Both the position numbers and the translations under genes were made by a program. The notes under the pieces were generated by a model. It was not told the DNA's origin. It ran no database searches and saw nothing but the letters and a program-made list of their open reading frames with translations. From positions 1 through 64,000 of the forward strand of contig CAMYNG010000006.1 of the NCBI GenBank assembly GCA_947259765.1: a stretch of DNA of 64,000 bases, given 5' to 3'. The stretch comes from an uncultured Ectothiorhodospiraceae bacterium. GTDB taxonomy: Bacteria; Pseudomonadota; Gammaproteobacteria; CAMYNG01. Position 1 is the first letter of the stretch. Each line of letters begins with the position of its first letter. Shown here piece after piece: positions 53,855 to 62,307 of the stretch.

Positions 53855-54031
53855 TCAGTCAGTCACATCCGGCGATATCAATTCCTCACGCAGCACAGCC
53901 ATGCCTTCCGGGGTATTAATGCCCAGGTGAACTCGCCCATTGTTACTTTTCAGGACGACGATACGAATTTCCTCGCCCTGCTCGGTAAAGACCGAGATCG
54001 CCTCCAGTTCCTTTCGTTGTAAAATCTGCAT
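53855..54031 (-). CDS. CsrA-like RNA-binding protein (58 aa), missed by the ORF track
   Basis: Minus-strand ATG at 54029-54031 gives MQILQRKELEAISVFTEQGEEIRIVVLKSNNGRVHLGINTPEGMAVLREELISPDVTD. This aligns along its full length with CsrA ([47 protein letters not shown]). L4, R6 and the key late Arg (R44 in E. coli, here in AVLREEL) are kept, while the H before it is Leu and the RRVGETL stretch is changed to RKELEAI. AGG lies 8 nt before the ATG. It is a divergent second-type CsrA, which could bind a different RNA set or act as a CsrA antagonist. It lies between a membrane protein gene and trmL, all on the minus strand. Confidence 0.78.
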   Translation of the reverse strand: MQILQRKELEAISVFTEQGEEIRIVVLKSNNGRVHLGINTPEGMAVLREELISPDVTD

Positions 54032-54182
54032 TCCGACCTGCTTGCCGTGCGGTTAAAGCTCAAGACGGACGATTGCGAAATTACGCACCGCCAACGGTTT
54101 ACGGTAACGCGATAGCGGCTCACTGTCTGTCAGATAAATGCACTTTTTTTTGTAGGATTTTTCCTACAAAGAAACGCCAGTG

Positions 54183-54647
54183 TCAGCCCGCACCATCGAG
54201 GCCTTGCTGCCGCCACGCCTCGTAGATCACCACCGCTACCGCATTAGATAAGTTTAGACTGCGATTGCCATGACGCATGGGGATGCGGATCACTTGTGGT
54301 TGCGGTAGGTCATCCAGGACAACCTGCGGTAGGCCGCGCGTTTCCGGCCCGAACAGAAACGCATCACCGGATTGATAAGTGTTGTTATATAAGGAGCGTT
54401 TACCGCGGGTGGAAATAGCAAAAAGACGAGCAGGGGATACGCTGTCAACAAACGCGGCGAGACTGGCATGTTCCTGCACCGTGGCGTATTCACGGTAGTC
54501 GAGGCCGGCACGTTTGAGTCGCGCATCGTCCAACTCAAAACCCAGTGGATGAATCAAATGTAGCTGCGATCCCGTGTTCGCACACAAACGAATGATGTTG
54601 CCGGTGTTGGGCGGAATTTCAGGTTCGAACAGTACGACGTGAAACAT
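54183..54647 (-). CDS. trmL: tRNA (cytidine(34)-2'-O)-methyltransferase TrmL
   Basis: 154 residues, typical for TrmL, a small SPOUT methyltransferase that makes 2'-O-methyl at the wobble base of tRNA-Leu isoacceptors. Visible: FHVVLFEPEIPPNTGNIIRLCANTGSQLHLIHPLGFELDDARLKRAGLDYREYA (about 2-55), then the knotted SAM site DAFLFGPETRGLPQVVLDDLPQPQVIRIPMRHGNRSLNLSNAVAVVIYEAWRQ (about 93-146). There is a hairpin (GTAGGA-TTTT-TCCTAC) 18-35 nt past its stop, but with an A-run instead of a T-run on this strand. Confidence 0.95.
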   Translation of the reverse strand: MFHVVLFEPEIPPNTGNIIRLCANTGSQLHLIHPLGFELDDARLKRAGLDYREYATVQEHASLAAFVDSVSPARLFAISTRGKRSLYNNTYQSGDAFLFGPETRGLPQVVLDDLPQPQVIRIPMRHGNRSLNLSNAVAVVIYEAWRQQGLDGAG

Positions 54648-54914
54648 AGGTATTGGTGTCGATTACAAAAGTCGGCCTGTAAGGGTAGCCGGTAAACCTG
54701 TTTATAGTAAACCGGGTTTAAGTTGATTACTTTTTTCATGACGGTAACTGGTGCCAACGAAGTAAATGAAACTACAGAGTTCACGGAGAACTCATTTAAA
54801 AACTTTCTCTGTGTCCAGAGTGAGTTTGGTGATTAAGCAGGTCGGTAGAATATACCGAGCACCTCGCCCGCCAGTCTATTTATCTATAGAATACCCGCAG
54901 ATACCGGATTCCCG

Positions 54915-55865
54915 ATGACACAGCAACCCGACGAACGACTTCAAGTTGAATTTTGCGGCATGCCGTTTAGCTCACCGCTCGTGTTGCTGTCCGGCTGCGT
55001 AGGCTTCGGCGAGGAATACACCCGTGTGGTGGGTTTCTCAAACCGCGACGTGGGCGCGGTGTGTTTGAAGGGCACCACCCTGGAACCCCGGCTTGGCAAC
55101 CCACCGCACCGGGTGATGGAAACGCCTGCCGGTATGCTCAACGCCATCGGTCTGCAAAATCCCGGCGCACACCACGTGGTAGATAACATACTTCCCAGTC
55201 TGGATTTCGATGAGACTCGTTTTATCGCCAATCTTTCAGGCTCCACAGTCGAGGAGTACGCGGAGGTCGCACGGATATTCGACGACTCACCCATCGACGC
55301 GATGGAAATCAACATCTCCTGCCCGAACGTCAAAGAGGGCGGCGTGGCATTTGGCAATGATCCGGATATGTCGGCACGCGTCGTGGCGGCTTGCCGCGCA
55401 GTGACGGAAAAACCCCTGATCACCAAACTCTCGCCAAATCAGACGGATATCGCCGAAAATACGCGTCGCTGCCTGGAGGCCGGCAGCGATGCCTTTGCCG
55501 TCATCAACACCCTGATGGGCATGGCCATCGACATCGAGTCACGCACGCCCGTGATCGGTAACAATCAGGGCGGATTGTCCGGCCCGGCCATCAAGCCCAT
55601 CGCGCTGCTCAAGGTCAACCAGGTGTACCAGGTGTGCCGCGACCACGGCATCCCCATAATTGGCCAGGGAGGCGTGACCACCGCCGACGATGCACTGGAG
55701 TTCCTCATTGCTGGCGCATCAACCGTTGGCGTCGGTACCGCCTTATTCTATGACCCGCTGGTTTGTAGCAAAATCAATAATGTAATTGTGGAATATATGG
55801 ACCGCCACGGTCTCGCCAACGTCGCCCAACTCACCGGCAGCGTGGTGCTGAATACGCCCGGGTAG
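54915..55865 (+). CDS. pyrD: Class 1B-type dihydroorotate dehydrogenase
   Basis: 316 residues. The class 1 DHODH barrel is clear: FCGMPFSSPLVLLSGCVGFGEEY (about 13-35), VCLKGTTLEPRLGNPPHRVMETPAGMLNAIGLQNPG with the FMN-site Lys, the catalytic Cys in NISCPNVKEGG (about 136-146), LITKLSPNQTDI, GGLSGPAIKPIALLKV and IPIIGQGGVTTADDALEFLIAGASTVGVGTALF. A catalytic Cys (not Ser) and this length point to class 1B, which oxidises dihydroorotate with NAD+ through the Fe-S partner PyrK. No pyrK gene is adjacent. Most gammaproteobacteria use the class 2 quinone enzyme, so this may be a second copy or a related flavoenzyme. Confidence 0.88.
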   Translation: MTQQPDERLQVEFCGMPFSSPLVLLSGCVGFGEEYTRVVGFSNRDVGAVCLKGTTLEPRLGNPPHRVMETPAGMLNAIGLQNPGAHHVVDNILPSLDFDETRFIANLSGSTVEEYAEVARIFDDSPIDAMEINISCPNVKEGGVAFGNDPDMSARVVAACRAVTEKPLITKLSPNQTDIAENTRRCLEAGSDAFAVINTLMGMAIDIESRTPVIGNNQGGLSGPAIKPIALLKVNQVYQVCRDHGIPIIGQGGVTTADDALEFLIAGASTVGVGTALFYDPLVCSKINNVIVEYMDRHGLANVAQLTGSVVLNTPG

Positions 55866-55923
55866 AAGGCCTGTGGAAATTAAACCTTTCACCACAGCGG
55901 CACAGAGAACCCGTACTCCCGCC

Positions 55924-56212
55924 ATTCCGGCGCATTCCGGAACGCGAAAGGTCATTGAAACCTCTGGATGCCGGCCTGCGCCGGGATGACGGGATCCGGG
56001 TACATTTTTCGGATTCATGGGTGGACGAGCGCGAGTTATTGATTTTTCAGTGTTTTATATAGCTATCCCAACTCCGCGCGCCCTCCACCGCCATTCCGGC
56101 GGGGGCCGGAACCCAGTAAGTCATTGAAACCTCTGAATCTTGGCTTTGGCTTTGACATCCGGCATCCCACAACCTCCTCCATCCCTAGAGTCGCGCGCCG
56201 GGTTGACGGAAT
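55924..56212. repeat. Tandem pair of REP-like units upstream of the MSHA cluster
   Basis: Two related units, about 170 bp apart, share CCGCCATTCCGGCG and GTCATTGAAACCTCT. The first contains the hairpin TGCCGGC-CTGC-GCCGGGA. The rest of the 645-bp gap (55866-56510) is without a credible gene: the ORFs in the track here (56124-56324, 55743-56018) are repeat-derived. The leader of mshE lies at its right end. Confidence 0.65.
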
Positions 56213-56510
56213 CCGGGAACATTATCAGGTTTATGGTTGGATGCTAGCTGTTGATTTTAATTGTTTTTTCGGTAGTCTCGGCCCCAAACCGCCGCGACCG
56301 CATCACCCGCTATTTCTCCCCTAGCGCCTCGTCGCTCCTCACTGGTCCCTAATCCAGTCCGCGCAAGCCGCCGCGACTAGCCTAGCCGATCCGCTCTATA
56401 AAGTCGGGCGTCTCCGCCGACGCTAAATAAATGGAGCAACATAGCGTACGCGGGATTTTGTGCACGGAAATTGCAGTCGTACTAAGCAGATACGCGTGAG
56501 TGACGGATTT

Positions 56511-58289
56511 ATGACGCAAACGAACCGAAAAAAGATACGTTTGGGCGACCTGTTGGTCGAGAACGGCCTGATCACAGACGCCCAGCTCAAGCAGGCACTG
56601 GCGGCTCAGAAACAGTCCGGCCACAAGCTGGGCCGTACGCTGATCGAGCAGGGCTTTGTCTCTGAAGAAAAGATGCTTGAGGTACTGTCGCGGCAGCTTC
56701 AATTGCCTTACATCAATCTCAAGACCTATAAGTTCGAGCCGGAGACCGTACGCATCGTTCCGGAGACCTTCGCGCGCCGCTACCGTGCCATTGCGTTGAA
56801 GGAAAATACCGACGGCAGCGTGCTCATTGGCATGGCGGACCCGACCGATATTTTCGGTTACGATGAAATTGCCAAGCTACTCAAACGCAATATTCAGCAG
56901 GCCGTAGTGCGTGAGGCCGACCTGCTGTCGACTATCGACCTGGTCTACCGCCGCAGCGCAGAAATTAACGATTTGGCCGAGGAGCTGGGTGACGAACTGG
57001 CCGACACCGACTTTGATGTCGCGCAAATGGTGGAAGGCGAAGACCTCGCCAATGCGCCGGTAGTCAAACTTTTGCAAACCTTGTTCGAGGATGCCGTGCA
57101 AGTCGGCGCCTCAGACATTCATATCGAACCGGATGAACAGGTTTTGCGTGTACGCCAGCGTGTTGATGGCGTGTTGCAGGAACAGGTCATGCCGGAAAAA
57201 CGTATTGCCGCGGCAGTGGTGTCACGGCTGAAACTCATGGCCGGACTGAATATTTCCGAGCGGCGCGTGCCGCAGGACGGGCGCTTTAACATGCGCGTGC
57301 GCAATCGTTCCATCGATGTACGTCTGTCGACCATGCCGATACAACACGGCGAGTCTGTGGTTATGCGACTGCTCGATCAGAGTGGCGACATGCTGGATCT
57401 CGATCAACTTGGCATGCCCGCGGATATACTCACGCATTTCCGTAAAAACATTCACCGCCCGCACGGCCTGGTACTGGTGACCGGACCTACCGGTAGCGGT
57501 AAGACCACTACACTGTATGCAGCACTGTCGGAACTGAATCAGCCGGAAAAGAAAATCATCACGGTCGAAGATCCGGTGGAATACAGACTACCGCGAATCA
57601 ATCAGGTACAAGTCAACAGCAAGATCGACCTGACGTTTGCGAGCGTATTACGCTCGGCGTTACGCCAGGATCCGGACATTGTGCTCGTCGGTGAAATGCG
57701 CGATCAGGAAACCGCCGAGATTGGCCTGCGTGCGGCCATGACCGGTCACATGGTCATGTCTACCTTACATACCAACGACGCCATTTCCTCCGTCAATCGC
57801 CTGATGGATTTGGGTGCCGAGGGTTACCTGGTAGCCACCTCGCTGCAGGCGATTGTCGCCCAACGTTTGGTGCGCAAGATCTGCAGCAGCTGTAAAGAAG
57901 ATTACGAGCCTGACGTGCACGAACTGGCCTGGCTCTACAACCTGGCGGGTGGCGCAACGGAAAGTCTGGAATTCCAGCACGGTGCCGGTTGCCCGCACTG
58001 TAACAACACCGGCTACGCAGGCCGGGTCGGCGTGTTTGAAATGCTCGAACTCAATCACGAACTGGCCGACGATCTGCGCCGCGGCGATACCGCAGCGTTT
58101 GCTAGTCATGCCCGTGAACACAGCGGGTTCCGCCCATTTTCGCGCCATGCGCTCGATTACGCCAGACAGGGTGTCACCAGTCTGGAAGAAGTCATGCGCA
58201 TTACCAGCAGCATTGATGAGCTGCCGTTGCCGGAGGTCGACGAACCCGTCCCTCTTTCCGGCCCCCGGGCAGTAGTTAAAGCCAACTGA
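56511..58289 (+). CDS. mshE: MSHA pilus assembly ATPase MshE
   Basis: 592 residues from ATG at 56511 (the track start is 17 residues too early). The N-terminal MshEN domain has two c-di-GMP-binding motifs of the form [RK]LGxxLxxxGxxxxxxLxxxLxxQ: IRLGDLLVENGLITDAQLKQALAAQ (about 9-33) and HKLGRTLIEQGFVSEEKMLEVLSRQ (about 37-61). The secretion ATPase core shows Walker A GPTGSGKTTTLYAAL (about 328-342), Asp box ITVEDPVEY, Walker B DIVLVGEMRDQETAEIGLRAAMTGHMVMSTLHTNDA, and a zinc tetra-Cys motif (CSSC...CPHC). MshE drives pilus extension in a c-di-GMP-dependent way. mshG starts one base after its stop. Usual upstream msh genes (I-N) are absent here. Confidence 0.93.
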   Translation: MTQTNRKKIRLGDLLVENGLITDAQLKQALAAQKQSGHKLGRTLIEQGFVSEEKMLEVLSRQLQLPYINLKTYKFEPETVRIVPETFARRYRAIALKENTDGSVLIGMADPTDIFGYDEIAKLLKRNIQQAVVREADLLSTIDLVYRRSAEINDLAEELGDELADTDFDVAQMVEGEDLANAPVVKLLQTLFEDAVQVGASDIHIEPDEQVLRVRQRVDGVLQEQVMPEKRIAAAVVSRLKLMAGLNISERRVPQDGRFNMRVRNRSIDVRLSTMPIQHGESVVMRLLDQSGDMLDLDQLGMPADILTHFRKNIHRPHGLVLVTGPTGSGKTTTLYAALSELNQPEKKIITVEDPVEYRLPRINQVQVNSKIDLTFASVLRSALRQDPDIVLVGEMRDQETAEIGLRAAMTGHMVMSTLHTNDAISSVNRLMDLGAEGYLVATSLQAIVAQRLVRKICSSCKEDYEPDVHELAWLYNLAGGATESLEFQHGAGCPHCNNTGYAGRVGVFEMLELNHELADDLRRGDTAAFASHAREHSGFRPFSRHALDYARQGVTSLEEVMRITSSIDELPLPEVDEPVPLSGPRAVVKAN

Positions 58290-58290
58290 G

Positions 58291-59517
58291 ATGCCCCTGT
58301 TTACTTACAAGGCCCGTAATACCCGGGGTGAGGCTATTGAAGGTCGCCTTGAGGCGGGCAGTGCCGATCTGGTTGCCAGCCAGCTGGCCAGCAACGGCAT
58401 GACGCCGGTGGATATTACCGAGTTTCAGGAAAGTGACGACACGTGGACGGAGCTGAAAGAAAAACTCACCGCCCGCAAACCGGATCTGGATGATCTGATC
58501 CTGTTGTCACGGCAAATGTATTCGCTGCTTAAGGCAGGCGTGCCGATCATTCGCGCCATTACCGGTCTGGCGGAAAACACCCGCAACCCTGTACTGGTTA
58601 AAGTGCTGCGCGATCTGAACAGCCAACTTGAATCCGGCCGACAGCTTTCCGTCGCCTTAAATCAACATCCCAAGGTATTTAGCAGCCTGTTTGTCAGCAT
58701 GATTCAGGTAGGCGAAACCACCGGTCGTGTCGACGAGGCGTTCTTACAGTTGTCGCGTTACCTGGAGAGTGAAAAGGAAATTCGTGATCGCATTAAGTCC
58801 GCCCTGCGTTATCCGCTGACGGTTATTGGTTTCGTCGCGGTGGCGATTACCATTATGAACATTTATGTCATTCCGCAGTTCGCCAACCTGTTTAAAAGCT
58901 TCAAGGCCGAGCTGCCGATACCGACGCAGATCCTCATGGCCACGTCAGATTTTTTCGTTAACTACGGCACGTTCATGTTGGTCGCGCTTGTTGGTCTATC
59001 CTTCGGTCTGTTTCGTTATGTGAAAACCGAAAACGGCCGACTAATGTGGGATCGATTCAAGTTGCGTATTCCGTACGTGGGCAGCATCGTCACGCGCGCA
59101 ACCCTGGCGCGGTTTTCACGTGCGTTCGCGCTTTCGCTGCGCGCCGGCGTGCCGCTGACCCAGGCCTTGAACGTGGTTTCACTGGCGGTGGACAACCACT
59201 TCATTGGCAAGCACGTGCGTGAAATGCGCACCGGCGTCGAACGCGGTGACACGCTCACCCGTACTGCGAACGCCACCGAGCTGTTCACACCGCTAGTGTT
59301 ACAAATGCTGGCGGTCGGTGAGGAAACCGGTCAGGTGGATGAACTGCTGATCGAAGTCGCCGATTTCTACGAACGTGAAGTGGACTACGATCTCAAGCGG
59401 CTGTCGTCCGCCATCGAGCCGGTAATGATTGTCCTCATTGGTGCCATGGTGCTGGTGCTGGCCTTGGGTATTTTCCTTCCAATGTGGGAACTGGTGGACG
59501 CGGTCAAGCACGGCTAA
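58291..59517 (+). CDS. mshG: MSHA biogenesis inner-membrane platform protein MshG (GspF/PilC family)
   Basis: 408 residues. N-terminus MPLFTYKARNTRGEAIEGRLEAGSADLVASQLASNGMTPVDI is typical of MshG. Two GspF domains follow, each a helical bundle: LILLSRQMYSLLKAGVPIIRAITGLAENTRNPVLVKVLRDLNSQLESGRQLSVALNQHPKVFSSLFVSMIQVGETTGRVDEAFLQL and ATLARFSRAFALSLRAGVPLTQALNVVSLAVDNHFIGKHVREMRTGVERGDTLTRTANATELFTPLVLQMLAVGEETGQVDELL. Membrane helices lie at about 170-192, 222-242 and 375-398. It works with MshE at the base of the pilus. One base separates it from mshE. Confidence 0.94.
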   Translation: MPLFTYKARNTRGEAIEGRLEAGSADLVASQLASNGMTPVDITEFQESDDTWTELKEKLTARKPDLDDLILLSRQMYSLLKAGVPIIRAITGLAENTRNPVLVKVLRDLNSQLESGRQLSVALNQHPKVFSSLFVSMIQVGETTGRVDEAFLQLSRYLESEKEIRDRIKSALRYPLTVIGFVAVAITIMNIYVIPQFANLFKSFKAELPIPTQILMATSDFFVNYGTFMLVALVGLSFGLFRYVKTENGRLMWDRFKLRIPYVGSIVTRATLARFSRAFALSLRAGVPLTQALNVVSLAVDNHFIGKHVREMRTGVERGDTLTRTANATELFTPLVLQMLAVGEETGQVDELLIEVADFYEREVDYDLKRLSSAIEPVMIVLIGAMVLVLALGIFLPMWELVDAVKHG

Positions 59518-59542
59518 TTTCGCTTTCCGTTTCAATCCGACC

Positions 59543-60106
59543 ATGTTCACAGCAGCGCAAATCTCCGCCAAACGGCAACGGGGCTTCACCTATCTGGAGA
59601 TGGTGTTCGTCATCATCCTGATTTCACTGCTGTATGTACTCGGCATCGACAAGCTGCTCAAGCTGCGTGCCGACGCCGAAGCGGCGAGCCTGGCGTATAC
59701 GATTTCCGGCCTGCAAGGGGCTTTGTCACTGCAGATGGCGGAAATGGTCGCGCGCGGCGACATGCAAAAGTTACCCGTACTGGCCGGCCAGAATCCCGTG
59801 GACTGGCTGTTACAGGCACCGGAAGGCTACGTCGGTAAGCGCTCACCTCAGGATGCAACCACGGTGGAACCCGGCCAGTGGTACTTCGACGATGGCAGTC
59901 GTGAGCTGGTTTACCGAGTGCGTTTTCATCGCTATTTCCAAACGGATCAGGGACATAACCCGGAAGTGCGACTCAAGATCGGGATCGTGTACGCCGATAA
60001 AGACCGTAACGGCCGGTTTGAGCGTCAAAAGGATGACATCCAGGGCGTACGGTTACAGCCGGTTAACGGCTACCGGTGGCTAGACGAGCCGAAAAATACC
60101 GTTTAA
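59543..60106 (+). CDS. MshF-like prepilin-type protein
   Basis: 187 residues from ATG at 59543; the longer track ORF overlaps mshG and is not supported. The N-terminus is prepilin-like: short basic leader, GFTYLEMVFVIILISLLYVLGIDKLLKLRADAEAA, cleavage expected between Gly and Phe (about 14/15), with Glu at mature position 5. The rest (VAGQNPVDWLLQAPEGYVGKRSPQDATTVEPGQWYFDDGSRELVYRVRFHRYFQTDQG) is a mixed alpha/beta head. The position between mshG and the major pilin, and its size, fit MshF, which is poorly conserved. It could be a minor pilin. Downstream gap to mshA is about 100 bp. Confidence 0.75.
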   Translation: MFTAAQISAKRQRGFTYLEMVFVIILISLLYVLGIDKLLKLRADAEAASLAYTISGLQGALSLQMAEMVARGDMQKLPVLAGQNPVDWLLQAPEGYVGKRSPQDATTVEPGQWYFDDGSRELVYRVRFHRYFQTDQGHNPEVRLKIGIVYADKDRNGRFERQKDDIQGVRLQPVNGYRWLDEPKNTV

Positions 60107-60208
60107 TTAATTAGTTAAAACGTTTTTGTAGAAGTTGGATCGAGTTTTGCAGTACTCGGTGCAGAGTTGAACCAAGTAACAGCTTTCTGGCAGCGAGGAG
60201 CCATTAAA

Positions 60209-60688
60209 ATGAAACGTAATCAAGCAGGTTTTACCTTAATCGAACTTATTGTCGTGATCGTGGTGTTGGGCATTCTGGCCGCCACCGTGGTTCCACGCTT
60301 TGCAAATGTACAAACTGAAGCGCGAGCAGCCGTTCTCCAGGGACTTGAAGCCAGTGTGCGCTCATCCAATTCAATGTACCACGGTATTAAACTCGCGCTT
60401 GGAACCCCAGCCGCAACCGCGGTTCCAGCTAACCGATTTGAAAACGTTGGTGCCGCCGTAGCTGACGTTGGTCTTTACCCTGCGGGTACAACTGCAGGGA
60501 TAGTTGCGCTGATAGATGATTCAAGCAACGACTTTACAGGAGCCGGCAGTCCGTCATGCGCAGCAGGCGTATGTACCTGGCAACACCAGGGTACCTCAGG
60601 CACCTGTACAGTCACCTACACACAAGCGGATACGTCGGCGACACCTGTTACCCCTCCGCAAATTGCAGTTGACTCGTCGGGTTGTTAG
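60209..60688 (+). CDS. mshA: Major MSHA-type type IV pilin
   Basis: 159 residues from ATG at 60209 with GAGGAG 9 nt upstream. Six-residue basic leader MKRNQAG then FTLIELIVVIVVLGILAATVVPRFANVQTEARAAVLQGLEASVRSSNSMYHGIKLALG, the type IVa prepilin pattern with cleavage after Gly and Glu at mature +5. Two Cys pairs (PSCAAGVC, SGTCTV...SSGC) in the C-terminal part can form the pilin disulfide loop. Its strong ribosome-binding site and the perfect terminator right after it fit a highly expressed structural pilin. It could instead be MshB; only one pilin of this type is seen in the cluster. Confidence 0.88.
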   Translation: MKRNQAGFTLIELIVVIVVLGILAATVVPRFANVQTEARAAVLQGLEASVRSSNSMYHGIKLALGTPAATAVPANRFENVGAAVADVGLYPAGTTAGIVALIDDSSNDFTGAGSPSCAAGVCTWQHQGTSGTCTVTYTQADTSATPVTPPQIAVDSSGC

Positions 60689-60718
60689 TTACACGCGAAT
60701 AGGTGCTGCCAGTAGATG

Positions 60719-60757
60719 AAAAGGGGTGTTGCCAGCAACACCCCTTTTCTTCTTTTA
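60719..60757 (+). terminator. Strong rho-independent terminator after the major pilin gene
   Basis: AAAAGGGGTGTTGC pairs with GCAACACCCCTTTT over 14 bp and continues CTTCTTTT. It is 30 nt past the pilin stop and separates the pilin transcript from the downstream msh genes. Confidence 0.85.
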
Positions 60758-60854
60758 CACTCGTAATTCCACGCGTCTCTCGCCGCACGACCGCGTTTGC
60801 GTTCTATACCCTGTGCTCCATCTGTTAGAAACAAACACACGTAGAGGTTTAGGT

Positions 60855-61241
60855 ATGAAACTGAATTTCGTTTTTATACTTGTTATTGTCTTCCTGACGG
60901 CGTGTTCCACCACCTATCAACCTCTTGGCACGACCGGGGGGTATCAGGATAAAAAAACATCCGAGGATACTTACTGGATACTTTTTGAAGGAAATGGTCA
61001 TACAGATCTAAAAACTGTAGAGGCGCATTGGAATACACGAGCCTCAGAACTCTGTGGACCAAACGGATATACTTCTGAAGATTTTGAAGTTGACTACGAA
61101 ATGGTAGATAGCGTCGACTTATCTGGAATCGCTTTCGGTATTGCTTCCCCAAGCGTAACTCATTATCCCTATGCGGTTGGCCATGCACAATGTAATACAA
61201 CTGCTTCTATCAAACCCGTCAAACCGACTTCGAGCCGCTAG
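60855..61241 (+). CDS. Lipoprotein of unknown function inserted in the MSHA cluster
   Basis: 128 residues from ATG at 60855 (AGAGGTTTAGGT upstream). Lipobox is clear: MKLNFVFILVIVFLTAC with Cys about 17. The mature part (STTYQPLGTTGGYQDKKTSEDTYWILFEGNGHTDLKTVEAHWNTRASELCGPNGYTSEDFEVDYEMVD) is polar, with a YWILFEGNGHT segment and WNTRASELC, like small outer-membrane lipoproteins with a CC0125/CC1285-type domain. It lies right after the pilin terminator and has lower GC than the msh genes, so it looks like a later insertion. No role in pili is known to me. Confidence 0.75.
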   Translation: MKLNFVFILVIVFLTACSTTYQPLGTTGGYQDKKTSEDTYWILFEGNGHTDLKTVEAHWNTRASELCGPNGYTSEDFEVDYEMVDSVDLSGIAFGIASPSVTHYPYAVGHAQCNTTASIKPVKPTSSR

Positions 61242-61280
61242 AGGTTTATGGGTAAACGATGTGCCCGGTAATTGTCTCCG

Positions 61281-61760
61281 ATGAGAAGTACAACTCCAAT
61301 CCCCAAACGAGCTTACTCTGGCTTCACGTTGGTCGAACTCATTGCCGTAATCATCGTTTTGGGTATTCTGGCCGCCACCATTACGCCGCGTTTGACACAA
61401 CGGGGTGGCTTCGATGAGCGCGTTTTTCTCGATGAACTAATCAGCACCGCACGCTATGCGCAGCAACAGGCCATGATGCGTGGTAATAATTTTGTGGTAC
61501 GGATGATCATCGACAACGCCGCGGGTAGTTACGGAATTGAGGTCGACGACGGTGGCGGTTTTCAGTGGATCAACCATGCCAACACCCGCGCCTTTCCGAT
61601 CAACTTCCCAGGCGGAGTCGCTACCGCGCCCGGCTCGGTTGCCGTAACCTACAACGCGCTCGGTCATGTGACCACCAACTCCGCGACCGCTGTGACGGTT
61701 AATGGTGCGCAAAACTTTTGCATTCAGGCTACCGGCTATGCACATCGTGGCGGTTGTTAG
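61281..61760 (+). CDS. mshC: Minor pilin MshC
   Basis: 159 residues from ATG at 61281; the track start (TTG 61272) is less likely. A leader (MRSTTPIPKRAYSG) comes before FTLVELIAVIIVLGILAATITPRLTQRGGFDERVFLDELISTARYAQQQAMMRGNNFVVRM, a type IV prepilin N-terminus with Glu at +5. The region FDERVFLDELISTARYAQQQAMMRG is typical of MshC/GspH-like minor pilins that prime assembly. mshD starts 16 nt after its stop. Confidence 0.88.
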   Translation: MRSTTPIPKRAYSGFTLVELIAVIIVLGILAATITPRLTQRGGFDERVFLDELISTARYAQQQAMMRGNNFVVRMIIDNAAGSYGIEVDDGGGFQWINHANTRAFPINFPGGVATAPGSVAVTYNALGHVTTNSATAVTVNGAQNFCIQATGYAHRGGC

Positions 61761-61776
61761 TACAGGGGCGCAGCGC

Positions 61777-62307
61777 ATGTATGGCAAACAACGACGGGGT
61801 AACTCCGGTTTCACGCTGATAGAAATCATTGTGTTGATCGTGTTTGTTTCCATCGCCATGGTCGGTGTGCTCGCCGCCTATCAACACGCCATGACTACTG
61901 CGGCGGACCCGCTGCACAATACCCGTGCCTTGAAATTGGCCCAGGCGATGATGGAAGAGATCATTGCCAAACGCTTTGATGAATTCTCCACGCAGGGTGG
62001 GGTGCCGCCGTGTACTCCCGCAGGTCCGCCAGCCTGTTCAGCTGGTCTAGGCCCGGACGTGGGTGAAACCTTTCGCCGGCAATTTGATGATGTTGACGAC
62101 TTTAACGGCCTGAACCTATTTCCACCAAAAGATATAAACGATAGCGATCTAACCGGATACGCAGGTTACCGCCTTCAAGTCGCGGTAAGTAACGCGGGTA
62201 CCGAGTTGGTCGGCCTCAATGCCGCCGACGCCAAACGCATCGACGTCACCGTCACCACGCCACGGGGCTATGACTTTGTTTTTAGCGCCTATCGGGTGAA
62301 CTTCTGA
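61777..62307 (+). CDS. mshD: Minor pilin MshD
   Basis: 176 residues from ATG at 61777 (AGGGG 10 nt upstream); the track ORF starts inside mshC. Leader MYGKQRRGNSG, then FTLIEIIVLIVFVSIAMVGVLAAYQHAMTTAADPLHNTRALKLAQAMMEEIIAKRFDE, a prepilin N-terminus like MshD/GspI. In the head, GGVPPCTPAGPPACSAGLGPDVGETFRRQFDDVDDFNGL is the family's typical DDVDDFNGL motif. Its stop overlaps the mshO ATG (TGATG), so the two are translationally coupled. Confidence 0.9.
   Translation: MYGKQRRGNSGFTLIEIIVLIVFVSIAMVGVLAAYQHAMTTAADPLHNTRALKLAQAMMEEIIAKRFDEFSTQGGVPPCTPAGPPACSAGLGPDVGETFRRQFDDVDDFNGLNLFPPKDINDSDLTGYAGYRLQVAVSNAGTELVGLNAADAKRIDVTVTTPRGYDFVFSAYRVNF

Noticed and set aside
53696-54022. 108-aa plus-strand ORF
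   Set aside because: Antisense to the CsrA-like gene and to the start of the membrane protein gene; no ribosome-binding site and no protein-like pattern.
54150-54178. Hairpin GTAGGA-TTTT-TCCTAC as a trmL terminator
   Set aside because: On the trmL transcript the stem is followed by A residues; the T-run lies on the wrong side for termination.
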